Below are positions 17,229 through 24,883 of a stretch of DNA of 64,000 bases, piece after piece (the first letter of the stretch is position 1; each line of letters begins with the position of its first letter). This stretch comes from MAG-120531 sp041163765 (GTDB lineage: Bacteria; Bacteroidota; Bacteroidia; Flavobacteriales; Flavobacteriaceae). The position numbers were made by a program, and so were the translations under genes. The stretch is from positions 1-64,000 of the forward strand of contig JBEAQS010000098.1 of NCBI GenBank assembly GCA_041163765.1, given 5' to 3'. Below the pieces are notes generated by a model. It did no database searches. It was not told where the DNA came from and saw only the letters and a program-made list of their open reading frames with translations.

Positions 17229-17247
17229 TCGCCCAATCCCATCATTC

Positions 17248-19194
17248 ATGATTGAAATTACTCTTCCCGATTCTAGTGTTCGTGCGTACGCACCAGGTGT
17301 AACACCTATGGATGTTGCTGCGAGCATCAGTGAAGGACTAGCGCGCAACGTGCTCTCCGCATCGTTTAACGGTCAAATTATTGAAAGCAGCACACCGCTT
17401 ACGGCGTCTGGATCATTGGTGCTGTTTACCTGGAACGATAAAGAGGGGAAAAAAGCATTCTGGCACTCATCCGCACACATTTTAGCACAAGCGCTAGAGG
17501 CTTTGTACCCCGGCGTCAAATTGACTATTGGACCCGCTATTGACCAAGGTTTTTATTACGATGTAGACCTTCCACCAGGACAAGTGATTTCCGATAAAGA
17601 TTTTGAAACCATTGAGCAAAAAGCACTCGAAATAGCCAAAGGAAAACATCCGTTCTCCATGCGCGCTGTTTCCAAGGCAGATGCATTAAAAAAATACACC
17701 GCAGAAGGCAACGAGTTTAAAGTAGAGCTGATCGAGAATTTAGCGGATGGCACCATTACCTTTTGTGACCACGATGTGTTTACCGATTTGTGTCGCGGAG
17801 GACATTTGCCGCATACTGGGTGGGTAAAAGCATTTAAAATACTCAGTGTAGCCGGTGCGTACTGGCGTGGTGATGAACAGAAAAAACAACTCACCCGTAT
17901 CTATGGAATTTCATTTCCCAAGCAGAAAGACCTGACCGATTACCTAGCTCTTTTAGAGGAAGCAAAAAAAAGAGACCATAGAAAACTGGGAAAAGAACTG
18001 GAACTATTTACGTTTTCACAAAAAGTAGGACCAGGTCTTCCGCTGTGGCTGCCCAAAGGAGCTGCACTGCGCGCTCGGTTGGAAGATTTCTTAAAGCAAG
18101 CCCAGAAAAAAGCGGGTTATGAGATGGTGGTTACTCCACACATCGGTCAAAAAGAACTCTACGTCACTTCTGGTCACTATGCCAAATACGGAGCGGATAG
18201 TTTTCAACCGATTAAAACACCTAAGTTGGATGAGGAGTTTTTGTTAAAACCGATGAACTGTCCACACCACTGTGAAATCTACAACACCAAGCCATTTAGC
18301 TACAAAGAGCTGCCCAAAAGGTATGCTGAGTTTGGGACTGTTTACCGGTACGAACAAAGTGGAGAGTTGCACGGACTCACCAGGGTACGGGGCTTTACTC
18401 AGGATGACGCCCACATATTTTGCACCCCTGAACAGTTGGATCAAGAATTTAAAAATGTGATTGATCTGTCGCTCTACGTGTTAAATTCACTAGGATTTGA
18501 CAACTTTAGGGCCCAAGTTTCAGTCAGAGACCTCAGTCAACCTGAAAAATATATCGGAAGCCCTGAAAACTGGGAAAAAGCAGAGCAGTCCATCATCAAC
18601 GCCGCTCAAGAAAAAGGGCTGGACTATATTATAGAACCTGGTGAAGCGGCATTTTATGGACCAAAACTTGACTTTATGGTCAGCGATGCCTTAGGTAGAC
18701 AATGGCAGTTGGGTACTATTCAAGTAGATTATAACTTACCAGAACGTTTTGATTTAACGTATAAGGGCAGTGACAATGAGCTACATAGACCCGTGATGAT
18801 TCACCGAGCGCCATTTGGTTCTATGGAGCGATTTATCGCGCTTTTATTGGAGCATACTGGAGGTAATTTCCCCTTGTGGCTCACACCAAATCAGGTCATG
18901 GTCTTGCCTGTGAGCGAGAAACACGAAAAATATGCGGAAAAAGTTTTAAATTCCCTAGAAAATCACGAAATTCGCGGCCTCATTGACGCTAGAAACGAGA
19001 CAATTGGCAAGAAAATCCGAGAAGCGGAGATGAGCAAGGTTCCTTTCATGATTATTGTAGGTGACCAAGAAACACAAGACCAAACCATCTCCGTGCGCAA
19101 ACACGGTGGTGAATCTTTGGGAAGCATCACCCTCGAGGCTTTTGTCTCGACTATTGACCAAGAGATAAAATCGACCTTGAAGTCGTTTAAATAG
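17248..19194 (+). CDS. thrS: Threonyl-tRNA synthetase
   Basis: A 648-residue class II synthetase that charges tRNA-Thr. Domains in order: TGS (1-60), the editing/SAD domain with HSSAHILAQ and CRGGHLPHTG, the class II core with the zinc cysteine in MNCPHHCEIY, motif 2 around RYEQSGELHGLTRVRGFTQDDAH and motif 3 HRAPFGSMERF, then the anticodon-binding domain (VMVLPVSEKHEKYA). The ATG at 17248 gives the family N-terminus MIEITLPDSS; the frame's upstream extension to 17152 overlaps the ZIP gene and is rejected. It is the first gene of the classic thrS-infC-rpmI-rplT translation operon. No T-box leader is visible. Confidence 0.96.
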   Translation: MIEITLPDSSVRAYAPGVTPMDVAASISEGLARNVLSASFNGQIIESSTPLTASGSLVLFTWNDKEGKKAFWHSSAHILAQALEALYPGVKLTIGPAIDQGFYYDVDLPPGQVISDKDFETIEQKALEIAKGKHPFSMRAVSKADALKKYTAEGNEFKVELIENLADGTITFCDHDVFTDLCRGGHLPHTGWVKAFKILSVAGAYWRGDEQKKQLTRIYGISFPKQKDLTDYLALLEEAKKRDHRKLGKELELFTFSQKVGPGLPLWLPKGAALRARLEDFLKQAQKKAGYEMVVTPHIGQKELYVTSGHYAKYGADSFQPIKTPKLDEEFLLKPMNCPHHCEIYNTKPFSYKELPKRYAEFGTVYRYEQSGELHGLTRVRGFTQDDAHIFCTPEQLDQEFKNVIDLSLYVLNSLGFDNFRAQVSVRDLSQPEKYIGSPENWEKAEQSIINAAQEKGLDYIIEPGEAAFYGPKLDFMVSDALGRQWQLGTIQVDYNLPERFDLTYKGSDNELHRPVMIHRAPFGSMERFIALLLEHTGGNFPLWLTPNQVMVLPVSEKHEKYAEKVLNSLENHEIRGLIDARNETIGKKIREAEMSKVPFMIIVGDQETQDQTISVRKHGGESLGSITLEAFVSTIDQEIKSTLKSFK

Positions 19195-19218
19195 AAGTTG
19201 AACTAAATTTATTGAGCC

Positions 19219-19773
19219 ATAGCCATACGTAAACGCTTTACGCCCCAGCCCAGGAAGGAAAACAAAGACCTTCACAACATCAACCAACGCATCACCGCAC
19301 CAAACGTGCGACTTGTGGGGGATAACATTGAAGTGGGCATATACACATTGAGAGACGCCCTCCAAAAAGCAGAGGAACTCGAGCTGGATTTGGTGGAAAT
19401 TTCCCCCAATGCAGCACCTCCAGTGTGCAAGATCCTAGACTACAAGAAATTCTTGTACGAGCAGAAAAAGCGGGACAAAGCCCTAAAAGCTAAGGCCACC
19501 AAAGTTGTCATCAAAGAAATCAGATTTGGTCCACAAACCGATGACCACGATTACAACTTTAAAAAGAAACACGCAGAAAGCTTTCTAAAAGAAGGCGCCA
19601 AATTAAAGGCTTATGTGTTTTTTAAAGGACGTTCGATTATCTACAAAGACCAAGGAGAGATCTTATTGCTCAAGCTGGCTTCTGAATTGGAAGAACTTGG
19701 AAAAGTAGAACAGATGCCCAAATTAGAAGGGAAGAGAATGACCATGTTCCTCGCCCCAAAAGTAAAAAAGTAA
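19219..19773 (+). CDS. infC: Translation initiation factor IF-3, predicted AUA start
   Basis: A protein of 184 residues if read from ATA at 19219. IF-3 binds the 30S subunit, prevents subunit joining and checks start-codon pairing. The frame is closed by a TGA at 19213, and there is no ATG, GTG or TTG between it and the conserved core. The first canonical-type codon, GTG at 19306, is the Val of the conserved VRLVGDN motif and would delete the N-terminal segment. Reading from ATA gives (M)AIRKRFTPQPRKENKDLHNINQRI, matching the usual basic flavobacterial N-terminus. A second ATA at 19225 is possible. An AUA start would fit IF-3 autoregulation, as with AUU in E. coli. Confidence 0.85.
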   Translation: MAIRKRFTPQPRKENKDLHNINQRITAPNVRLVGDNIEVGIYTLRDALQKAEELELDLVEISPNAAPPVCKILDYKKFLYEQKKRDKALKAKATKVVIKEIRFGPQTDDHDYNFKKKHAESFLKEGAKLKAYVFFKGRSIIYKDQGEILLLKLASELEELGKVEQMPKLEGKRMTMFLAPKVKK

Positions 19774-19798
19774 GTGAGTTTAACCCTAAATAAAAAAG

Positions 19799-19996
19799 AT
19801 GCCAAAAATCAAAACTAAGTCCAGCGCCAAGAAACGTTTCGTGGTGACCGGATCTGGAAAGATCAAGAGAAAGCACGCTTTTAAGAGCCACATCTTGACC
19901 AAAAAATCAAAAAAACGCAAATTGGCGTTGACACACTCAGGCTTGGTACACGAGTCTGATGTGAACAGCATCAAAGAGCAACTAGGATTAAAATAA
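19799..19996 (+). CDS. rpmI: 50S ribosomal protein L35
   Basis: A 65-residue, very basic bL35 with the family start MPKIKTKSSAKKRF and the core GKIKRKHAFKSHILTKKSKKRKL. It is 25 bp after infC in the conserved operon. The start is preceded by an A-rich stretch rather than a Shine-Dalgarno motif, as elsewhere in this window. Confidence 0.97.
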   Translation: MPKIKTKSSAKKRFVVTGSGKIKRKHAFKSHILTKKSKKRKLALTHSGLVHESDVNSIKEQLGLK

Positions 19997-20074
19997 TCCA
20001 AATCGGTAATGTCTAACCCTGGAGTCAGGCCCTAACAAGAGCAAAAGCCGCCTGCTACAAAAAAACAAACAACT

Positions 20075-20422
20075 ATGCCAAGATCAGTAAACGCCGTTGC
20101 CTCAAGAGCACGCAGAAAAAATTTCATGAAACAAGCCAAAGGTTTCTTCGGAAGAAGAAAGAACGTTTGGACTGTTGCTAAAAACGCGGTTGAAAAAGCG
20201 ATGCTATACGCATACAGAGACCGCAGAAACAAGAAAAGATCATTTAGGGGGCTTTGGATCACCCGTATTAACGCTGGAGCTCGTTTGCACGGCATGTCTT
20301 ACTCAGTTTTTATGGGTAAAGCTAAAGCGCACAACATCGAGTTAAACAGAAAAGTACTAGCTGATTTAGCGATGAATCACCCAGAAGCTTTTAAAGCGGT
20401 GGTGGATCAGATCAACAAATAA
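20075..20422 (+). CDS. rplT: 50S ribosomal protein L20
   Basis: A 115-residue bL20, which binds 23S rRNA early in 50S assembly. It shows the expected MPRSVNAVASRARRKNFMKQAKGFFGRRKNVW and the C-terminal globular part with NAGARLHGMSYSVFM. The rpmI-rplT gap of 78 nt is the longest in the operon and contains a short hairpin (CCTG GAGT CAGG); L20 represses its own operon in other bacteria, so this may be a control site, but nothing proves it here. A strong terminator follows. Confidence 0.97.
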   Translation: MPRSVNAVASRARRKNFMKQAKGFFGRRKNVWTVAKNAVEKAMLYAYRDRRNKKRSFRGLWITRINAGARLHGMSYSVFMGKAKAHNIELNRKVLADLAMNHPEAFKAVVDQINK

Positions 20423-20448
20423 AAGTCAACCTATACTCACTTTGAAAA

Positions 20449-20475
20449 AACCTGCGCCATGCGCGGGTTTTTTTT
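20449..20475 (+). terminator. Rho-independent terminator of the thrS-rplT operon
   Basis: A 9-bp stem (AACCTGCGC with GCGCGGGTT, one T-G pair) closed by the loop CAT, followed by eight T. Confidence 0.9.
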
Positions 20476-20476
20476 A

Positions 20477-20484
20477 TATCCTTG
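20477..20484 (+). promoter_or_regulatory. -7-like box of the HAD phosphatase gene, predicted leaderless start
   Basis: TATCCTTG has one mismatch to TAnnTTTG and ends 4 nt before the ATG at 20489, directly behind the T-run of the preceding terminator. Confidence 0.45.
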
Positions 20485-20488
20485 CCTC

Positions 20489-21310
20489 ATGAATTTTCCA
20501 AACTTATCCAACATAAAGCTAGTGGTCACCGATATGGATGGCACTTTATTAAACAGTCATCATCTAGTCAGCGAGCGATTTTATACTGCCTTTGAAGAAC
20601 TGAAGTCTCTGGGGGTAGCCTTTGTAGCCGCGTCTGGTAGACAATACCACAGCATTTACCACAAATTGTATCGCATAGCTGACCAAATTTATATCGCTGC
20701 TGAAAACGGAGGGTATACGCTGTACCAGGATCGAGAAATTCACCAGGCCGACTTTCCGAGCCATTTGCTAGAACGGCCACTAAGCCTGTTGGAAAAAAGG
20801 CCAGAAATTCATGCGGTGCTTTGCACTAAAGAGAAAGCATTTATTAAACACGGGCATCCTGAATTCGAGTCATTTGTAATTCAATACTACAGTGCCTACG
20901 AAACCATAGCGCATTTGAGCGACTGTACCGAACCAGTGCTTAAAATCGCACTGTACCATCCTGAGGGTTCAGAAAAACATATCTATCCCCACGTAGTAGA
21001 ATTAAGCGATGAATTAAAGGTGAAAATATCCGGACCTAATTGGGTTGACTTGTCACATAAAGATGCGCACAAAGGAACTGCCGTGGCCAAAATTCAATCG
21101 TTATTAAACATAAGTCCCGCGGAAACTTTATGCCTAGGAGACTATTTAAACGATTTAGAAATGTTGGGTCAGAGTCATTATTCTTTCGCTATGGGCAATG
21201 CACACCCTGACGTGGTAAGCGCCGCCAAATATCAAACGGCCAGTAACGACCAATTTGGTGTAGAAATGGTGCTTGAGAAAATCATCCAGGATATAACACG
21301 CAGTCTTTAA
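20489..21310 (+). CDS. HAD-superfamily (Cof type) phosphatase
   Basis: A 273-residue class IIB HAD hydrolase. The nucleophile motif is VTDMDGTLLNS near the N-terminus, followed by AASGRQYHS (motif II) and GDYLNDLEML with the catalytic acidic residues near residue 220. Members dephosphorylate sugar phosphates, FMN or pyridoxal phosphate; substrate cannot be read from sequence. The ATG at 20489 is preferred over an upstream in-frame ATG at 20459 that lies within the rplT terminator. It is convergent with dnaB, overlapping it by 4 bp. Confidence 0.9.
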   Translation: MNFPNLSNIKLVVTDMDGTLLNSHHLVSERFYTAFEELKSLGVAFVAASGRQYHSIYHKLYRIADQIYIAAENGGYTLYQDREIHQADFPSHLLERPLSLLEKRPEIHAVLCTKEKAFIKHGHPEFESFVIQYYSAYETIAHLSDCTEPVLKIALYHPEGSEKHIYPHVVELSDELKVKISGPNWVDLSHKDAHKGTAVAKIQSLLNISPAETLCLGDYLNDLEMLGQSHYSFAMGNAHPDVVSAAKYQTASNDQFGVEMVLEKIIQDITRSL

Positions 21311-22833
21311 AATGGCATATCGTCCTCAACACCGTCAAACGCCTCATTAGGATGAGGTAGTTTACGGGTTACAAAGGGGTTTTCTGCCCCTTGATTCATT
21401 TTGGACTGAAACTCAAAAGGTGTGTCAAATGAGTCTAAGTTGTCAAACTTACCTAGGTTACCAATAAACTTAAGTCGAATATTGCCTAAGCCACCATTTC
21501 TGTGTTTGGCGACAATAAACTCCGCTTGACCAGTTGTTGAACTGCGCTCCTCATCATCCCACTCGGTGATCTGATAGTACTCAGGCCTGTAAATAAACGA
21601 TACGATGTCTGCGTCTTGCTCGATAGCACCCGATTCCCTAAGATCCGAAAGAATTGGTCGCTTTGTACCTCCACGAGTCTCCACGGCTCGAGACAACTGA
21701 GAGAGGGCAATTACGGGAATATTGAGTTCCTTGGCCAATGCTTTCAAGTTTCTAGAAATAGTTGAAATCTCTTGTTCCCGGTTCCCGCCTTTTTGGTTAG
21801 AACCCGCAGTCATCAACTGAAGATAATCGATGATAATTAACTTAATTTGGTGTTGTGACGCCAGTCGTCTCGCTTTGGCCCGGAGGTCAAATATGGAAAG
21901 TGAAGGCGTATCATCAATGTACAAAGGAGCAGATTCCAGCGCTTTAACTTTAACGTTGAGTTGCTCCCACTCGTGTTTTTCAAGTTTTCCTGTTCTTAGT
22001 TTTTCTGAAGACAACCCAGTTTCAGCAGAGATTAAACGTGTAATCAATTGAACTGAGGACATCTCTAAGGAGAAAAAAGCTACGCCTATTTGCCCATTCA
22101 CCGCAATATTTCGCGCCATGGACAGGGTTAACGCTGTTTTACCCATACCTGGTCGTGCCGCAACAATAACCAAATCACTGGGCTGCCATCCTGAGGTTAA
22201 CTTGTCCAATTGATCAAACCCAGAAGGCACACCGCTCAAACCTTCCTTGTTGGCAATTTCTTCGATCTTTTTCTTGGCTTGTATCACCAGATTTTGGGCG
22301 GTTTCTGCAGACCTTTTGATATTGCCTTGAGTTACATCGTATAACTTAGACTCTGCAGCGTCCAATAAATCAAATACATCGGTAGACTCGTCATAAGCCT
22401 CTTGAATGATTTCATTGGAGATCTTAATCAAACTTCTTTGGATATATTTCTGAAGGATGATGCGGGCATGAAATTCAATGTGAGCTGAAGAAGCAACCTT
22501 TTGGGTCAATCCGATTAGGTAATGATTCCCTCCTACTGCATCAAGCTTACCTGATTTTTTTAATTCTGCGGAAACCGTTAATAAATCAATCGGCTCTGAG
22601 GATTCAAAAAGCGTGAAAATCGCCTGATAGATATGTTGATGTGCTTCTCTGTAAAAAACCTCAGGATGCAAAATATCGATGATTTCATCTACACCCTTTT
22701 TATCGATCAGCATGGCACCCAATACAACCTCCTCTAAATCAAGTGCTTGTGGCGGAATTTTGCCTCTTTCGAGTTGAATTAATGAAGCAGCGCTTGAACG
22801 AGCAGTATCTAAATGGGTCATCGGTCTTTCCAT
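21307..22833 (-). CDS. dnaB: Replicative DNA helicase
   Basis: A 508-residue DnaB, the hexameric 5'-3' helicase at the replication fork. The N-terminal domain starts at PPQALDLEEVVLGAMLID, and the C-terminal RecA-like motor carries Walker A ARPGMGKTALTLSMA, Walker B LIIIDYLQLM and the arginine finger region. No intein is present. The C-terminal tail ends in the acidic DGVEDDMPF. I use the ATG at 22833, which sits 4 nt behind a TACTTTAG box; an ATG at 22821 is the alternative. The upstream intergenic region contains DnaA-box-like 9-mers. Confidence 0.97.
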   Translation of the reverse strand: MERPMTHLDTARSSAASLIQLERGKIPPQALDLEEVVLGAMLIDKKGVDEIIDILHPEVFYREAHQHIYQAIFTLFESSEPIDLLTVSAELKKSGKLDAVGGNHYLIGLTQKVASSAHIEFHARIILQKYIQRSLIKISNEIIQEAYDESTDVFDLLDAAESKLYDVTQGNIKRSAETAQNLVIQAKKKIEEIANKEGLSGVPSGFDQLDKLTSGWQPSDLVIVAARPGMGKTALTLSMARNIAVNGQIGVAFFSLEMSSVQLITRLISAETGLSSEKLRTGKLEKHEWEQLNVKVKALESAPLYIDDTPSLSIFDLRAKARRLASQHQIKLIIIDYLQLMTAGSNQKGGNREQEISTISRNLKALAKELNIPVIALSQLSRAVETRGGTKRPILSDLRESGAIEQDADIVSFIYRPEYYQITEWDDEERSSTTGQAEFIVAKHRNGGLGNIRLKFIGNLGKFDNLDSFDTPFEFQSKMNQGAENPFVTRKLPHPNEAFDGVEDDMPF

Positions 22834-22837
22834 AAGG

Positions 22838-22845
22838 CTAAAGTA
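22838..22845 (-). promoter_or_regulatory. -7-like box of dnaB, predicted leaderless start
   Basis: TACTTTAG on the minus strand, one mismatch from TAnnTTTG, ends 4 nt before the dnaB ATG at 22833. Confidence 0.45.
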
Positions 22846-22912
22846 AATATTTACACACAGCTAGGTGGGGTAATCAGACACCTAAATATCTACACCCCAT
22901 CAACATTAAGCC

Positions 22913-22941
22913 TGTTGATAACCTAAATAAATTGTGTATAA
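22913..22941 (-). promoter_or_regulatory. Two DnaA-box-like 9-mers upstream of dnaB
   Basis: On the minus strand TTATACACA (22933-22941) matches TTATNCACA exactly, and TTATCAACA (22913-22921) differs at one position. They lie 20 bp apart in the same orientation, in an AT-rich 137-bp gap between accA and dnaB. DnaA could control dnaB here. Confidence 0.4.
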
Positions 22942-22944
22942 CGC

Positions 22945-22970
22945 AAAAAAAACACTGCGCAGCACGAGTG
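22945..22970 (-). terminator. Weak terminator after accA
   Basis: A short bulged hairpin (CAC...TGC TGC GCA GTG on the minus strand, 22953-22970) is followed by eight T. The stem is weak, so this is tentative. Confidence 0.35.
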
Positions 22971-22971
22971 A

Positions 22972-23934
22972 TTATGCTGTAGGCTCTGAGTATTGGCCCA
23001 TGGCTAAATACTTATCCATACGCTGGTTGACCAATTCATCTTTCGGCAAATCCTTTAACGATTCGTAATACTTGAGTATTTTGGATTTTACGGTCTGGAA
23101 GGTCTTTTCTCTGTTGGTATGAGCGCCACCTTCTGGTTCCTTGATGATTTCGTCGATCAAGTTTAATTTTTTCATGTCAGGAGCCGTTAGTTTAAGGGCT
23201 TCTGCCGCTTTTTCTTTAAACTCCCAACTTCTCCAAAGGATGGAAGAACAAGACTCTGGAGAGATTACAGAATACCAGGTATTTTCAAGCATCAACACCT
23301 TATCTCCTACACCGATACCCAAAGCACCACCGGAAGCTCCTTCCCCGATAATCACCACAATAATCGGCACTTCTAATCGAGTCATTTCTAAAATATTTCT
23401 AGCGATAGCCTCACCTTGACCACGCTCCTCTGCTTCCACACCAGGATATGCCCCCGGGGTGTCAATAATGCACAAAACAGGCAGGTTAAACTTCTCGGCA
23501 GATTTCATCAATCTAAGTGCTTTGCGGTAGCCCTCTGGATTGGCCATACCAAAGTTTCTGTACTGACGCATTTTGGTGTTCACCCCTTTTTGCTGTCCGA
23601 CAATCATAAAACTCTGATCGCCAATTTTACCTAAACCACCGATCATCGCTTTGTCATCTTTGACATTGCGATCGCCGTGAAGTTCCAGCCAAGAATCACC
23701 ACAAAGCGCTTGAATGTAATCCAAGGTATAGGGGCGATTAGGGTGCCTAGAGAGTTGTACCCGCTGCCATGGGGTCAAATTCTTGTAAATCTCTTTTCTG
23801 GTTTCTTTGAGCTTCTGCTCGATTTGTTGACAAGTTTCTGTGACGTCAACATCGCTTTCTTGCCCGATCAAACGGCATTTGCCTAACTGCTCTTCCAGTT
23901 CTTTAATCGGAAGTTCAAAATCCAAATATTCCAT
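22972..23934 (-). CDS. accA: Acetyl-CoA carboxylase carboxyltransferase subunit alpha
   Basis: A 320-residue AccA, which with AccD transfers the carboxyl group from biotin to acetyl-CoA in the first step of fatty acid synthesis. The ATG at 23934 gives the family start MEYLDFELPIKELEEQ; a GTG three codons earlier (23943) is the alternative. It shows the crotonase-like core with DTPGAYPGVEAEERGQGEAIARN and IGEGASGGALGIGVGD. It is monocistronic here, between dnaB and an EamA transporter, with its own TATATTTG box upstream. accD is not in the window. Confidence 0.96.
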   Translation of the reverse strand: MEYLDFELPIKELEEQLGKCRLIGQESDVDVTETCQQIEQKLKETRKEIYKNLTPWQRVQLSRHPNRPYTLDYIQALCGDSWLELHGDRNVKDDKAMIGGLGKIGDQSFMIVGQQKGVNTKMRQYRNFGMANPEGYRKALRLMKSAEKFNLPVLCIIDTPGAYPGVEAEERGQGEAIARNILEMTRLEVPIIVVIIGEGASGGALGIGVGDKVLMLENTWYSVISPESCSSILWRSWEFKEKAAEALKLTAPDMKKLNLIDEIIKEPEGGAHTNREKTFQTVKSKILKYYESLKDLPKDELVNQRMDKYLAMGQYSEPTA

Positions 23935-23957
23935 CTTTGACACTTAAATATAGCCCA

Positions 23958-23965
23958 CAAATATA
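23958..23965 (-). promoter_or_regulatory. -7 box of accA
   Basis: TATATTTG on the minus strand, a full TAnnTTTG match 23 nt before the accA ATG. Confidence 0.6.
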
Positions 23966-23995
23966 AACATATGATGTTCTCTATGCGGCAGATTG

Positions 23996-24883
23996 CTATT
24001 TTAATTTGGATTTCACACGATACTTAATGGCCGAGTCAGCCACAACAGCTAGCAAAATTAAAAGGGCCCCCACATAAAACGAAGCGTGCATTTGTTCTTG
24101 ATCTCCCAGGATAAAAAAAGCGAGTAATATTCCGTAGATCGGCTCCATATTAGTGGTGAGCATCACTGTATAAGGCGTCAAGAACTTCATCAAACGAATG
24201 GATTCTATAAAAGCATAAGCCGTGCAGGCTGTTCCCAGAATAACCAAATAAGGAAGGTCCCAACCACTAAGCGTCAATACCTCCGGTGTCATCATACCCG
24301 TAAAGAGCAAAACCGCACCTAAAAAAAGCCAGCCGGTACCTAATTCATAAAAGCAAATGACAGAAGCCTCGGTTTTTTGAATTAATCGTCCGTTGTTTAG
24401 CGAAAAAATAGCGGCCAATAACGCGGAGCCCAGACCCGCTAACATACCTTCTGCATAGGTCATGTCCATGCCAAAAATCAGCAGTAATCCCAAAATGACC
24501 AGCACCCCCAGCCCTACCTCATACCAAAGCAATTTTCTTCGGTAAATCAAAGGCTCTAACAAGGCCGTAAAAAAAGCACCTGTAGATAAACACGCTAAGG
24601 TGATGGAAACATTAGACACTTTGATGGCATAAAAAAACAGCAACCAATGCAGGGAGATCACCACTCCAGTAGCCATCATGTGACGTATCACTGGCCAGGG
24701 CTGTAAAAAAGATTTCTTTTTGAAAGCCATAAATAAGGCGACGGAACAAACCGCTATACCCATTCGATACCAAACCAAAGGAAGAGCTCCCAATGAAATT
24801 AGGGCACCTAAAACTGCGGTGAAACCCCAGATAAACACAATTCCGTGTAACTGAAGTATGTGACTAGTGTTGTTTTTTGGCAT
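23996..24883 (-). CDS. EamA/DMT family transporter
   Basis: A protein of 295 residues from the ATG at 24883, with about ten membrane helices arranged as two EamA repeats, the drug/metabolite transporter plan used by metabolite exporters. The repeats begin at LHGIVFIWGFTAVLGALISL and LAGLGSALLAAIFSLNNGRL, and the tail is basic (KYRVKSKLK), as expected for a cytoplasmic end. The start overlaps the end of the lptF/G gene by 20 bp; an ATG at 24913 lies deeper in that gene and is less likely. Substrate unknown. Confidence 0.85.
   Translation of the reverse strand: MPKNNTSHILQLHGIVFIWGFTAVLGALISLGALPLVWYRMGIAVCSVALFMAFKKKSFLQPWPVIRHMMATGVVISLHWLLFFYAIKVSNVSITLACLSTGAFFTALLEPLIYRRKLLWYEVGLGVLVILGLLLIFGMDMTYAEGMLAGLGSALLAAIFSLNNGRLIQKTEASVICFYELGTGWLFLGAVLLFTGMMTPEVLTLSGWDLPYLVILGTACTAYAFIESIRLMKFLTPYTVMLTTNMEPIYGILLAFFILGDQEQMHASFYVGALLILLAVVADSAIKYRVKSKLK

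Noticed and set aside
17152..17247. N-terminal extension of thrS into the ZIP gene
   Set aside because: The promoter TATATTTG at 17221 is inside it, and the TGS domain begins at the ATG at 17248.
17195..17247. T-box riboswitch or other leader upstream of thrS
   Set aside because: Only 19 nt lie between the predicted promoter box and the ATG, too short for such an element.
19306..19308. GTG as the infC start codon
   Set aside because: It encodes a conserved Val in the IF-3 core; the conserved basic N-terminus continues upstream in frame to ATA at 19219.
22834..22971. Calling this gap the chromosomal origin oriC
   Set aside because: Only two boxes, no dnaA/dnaN nearby and no skew information; kept as a candidate regulatory site.
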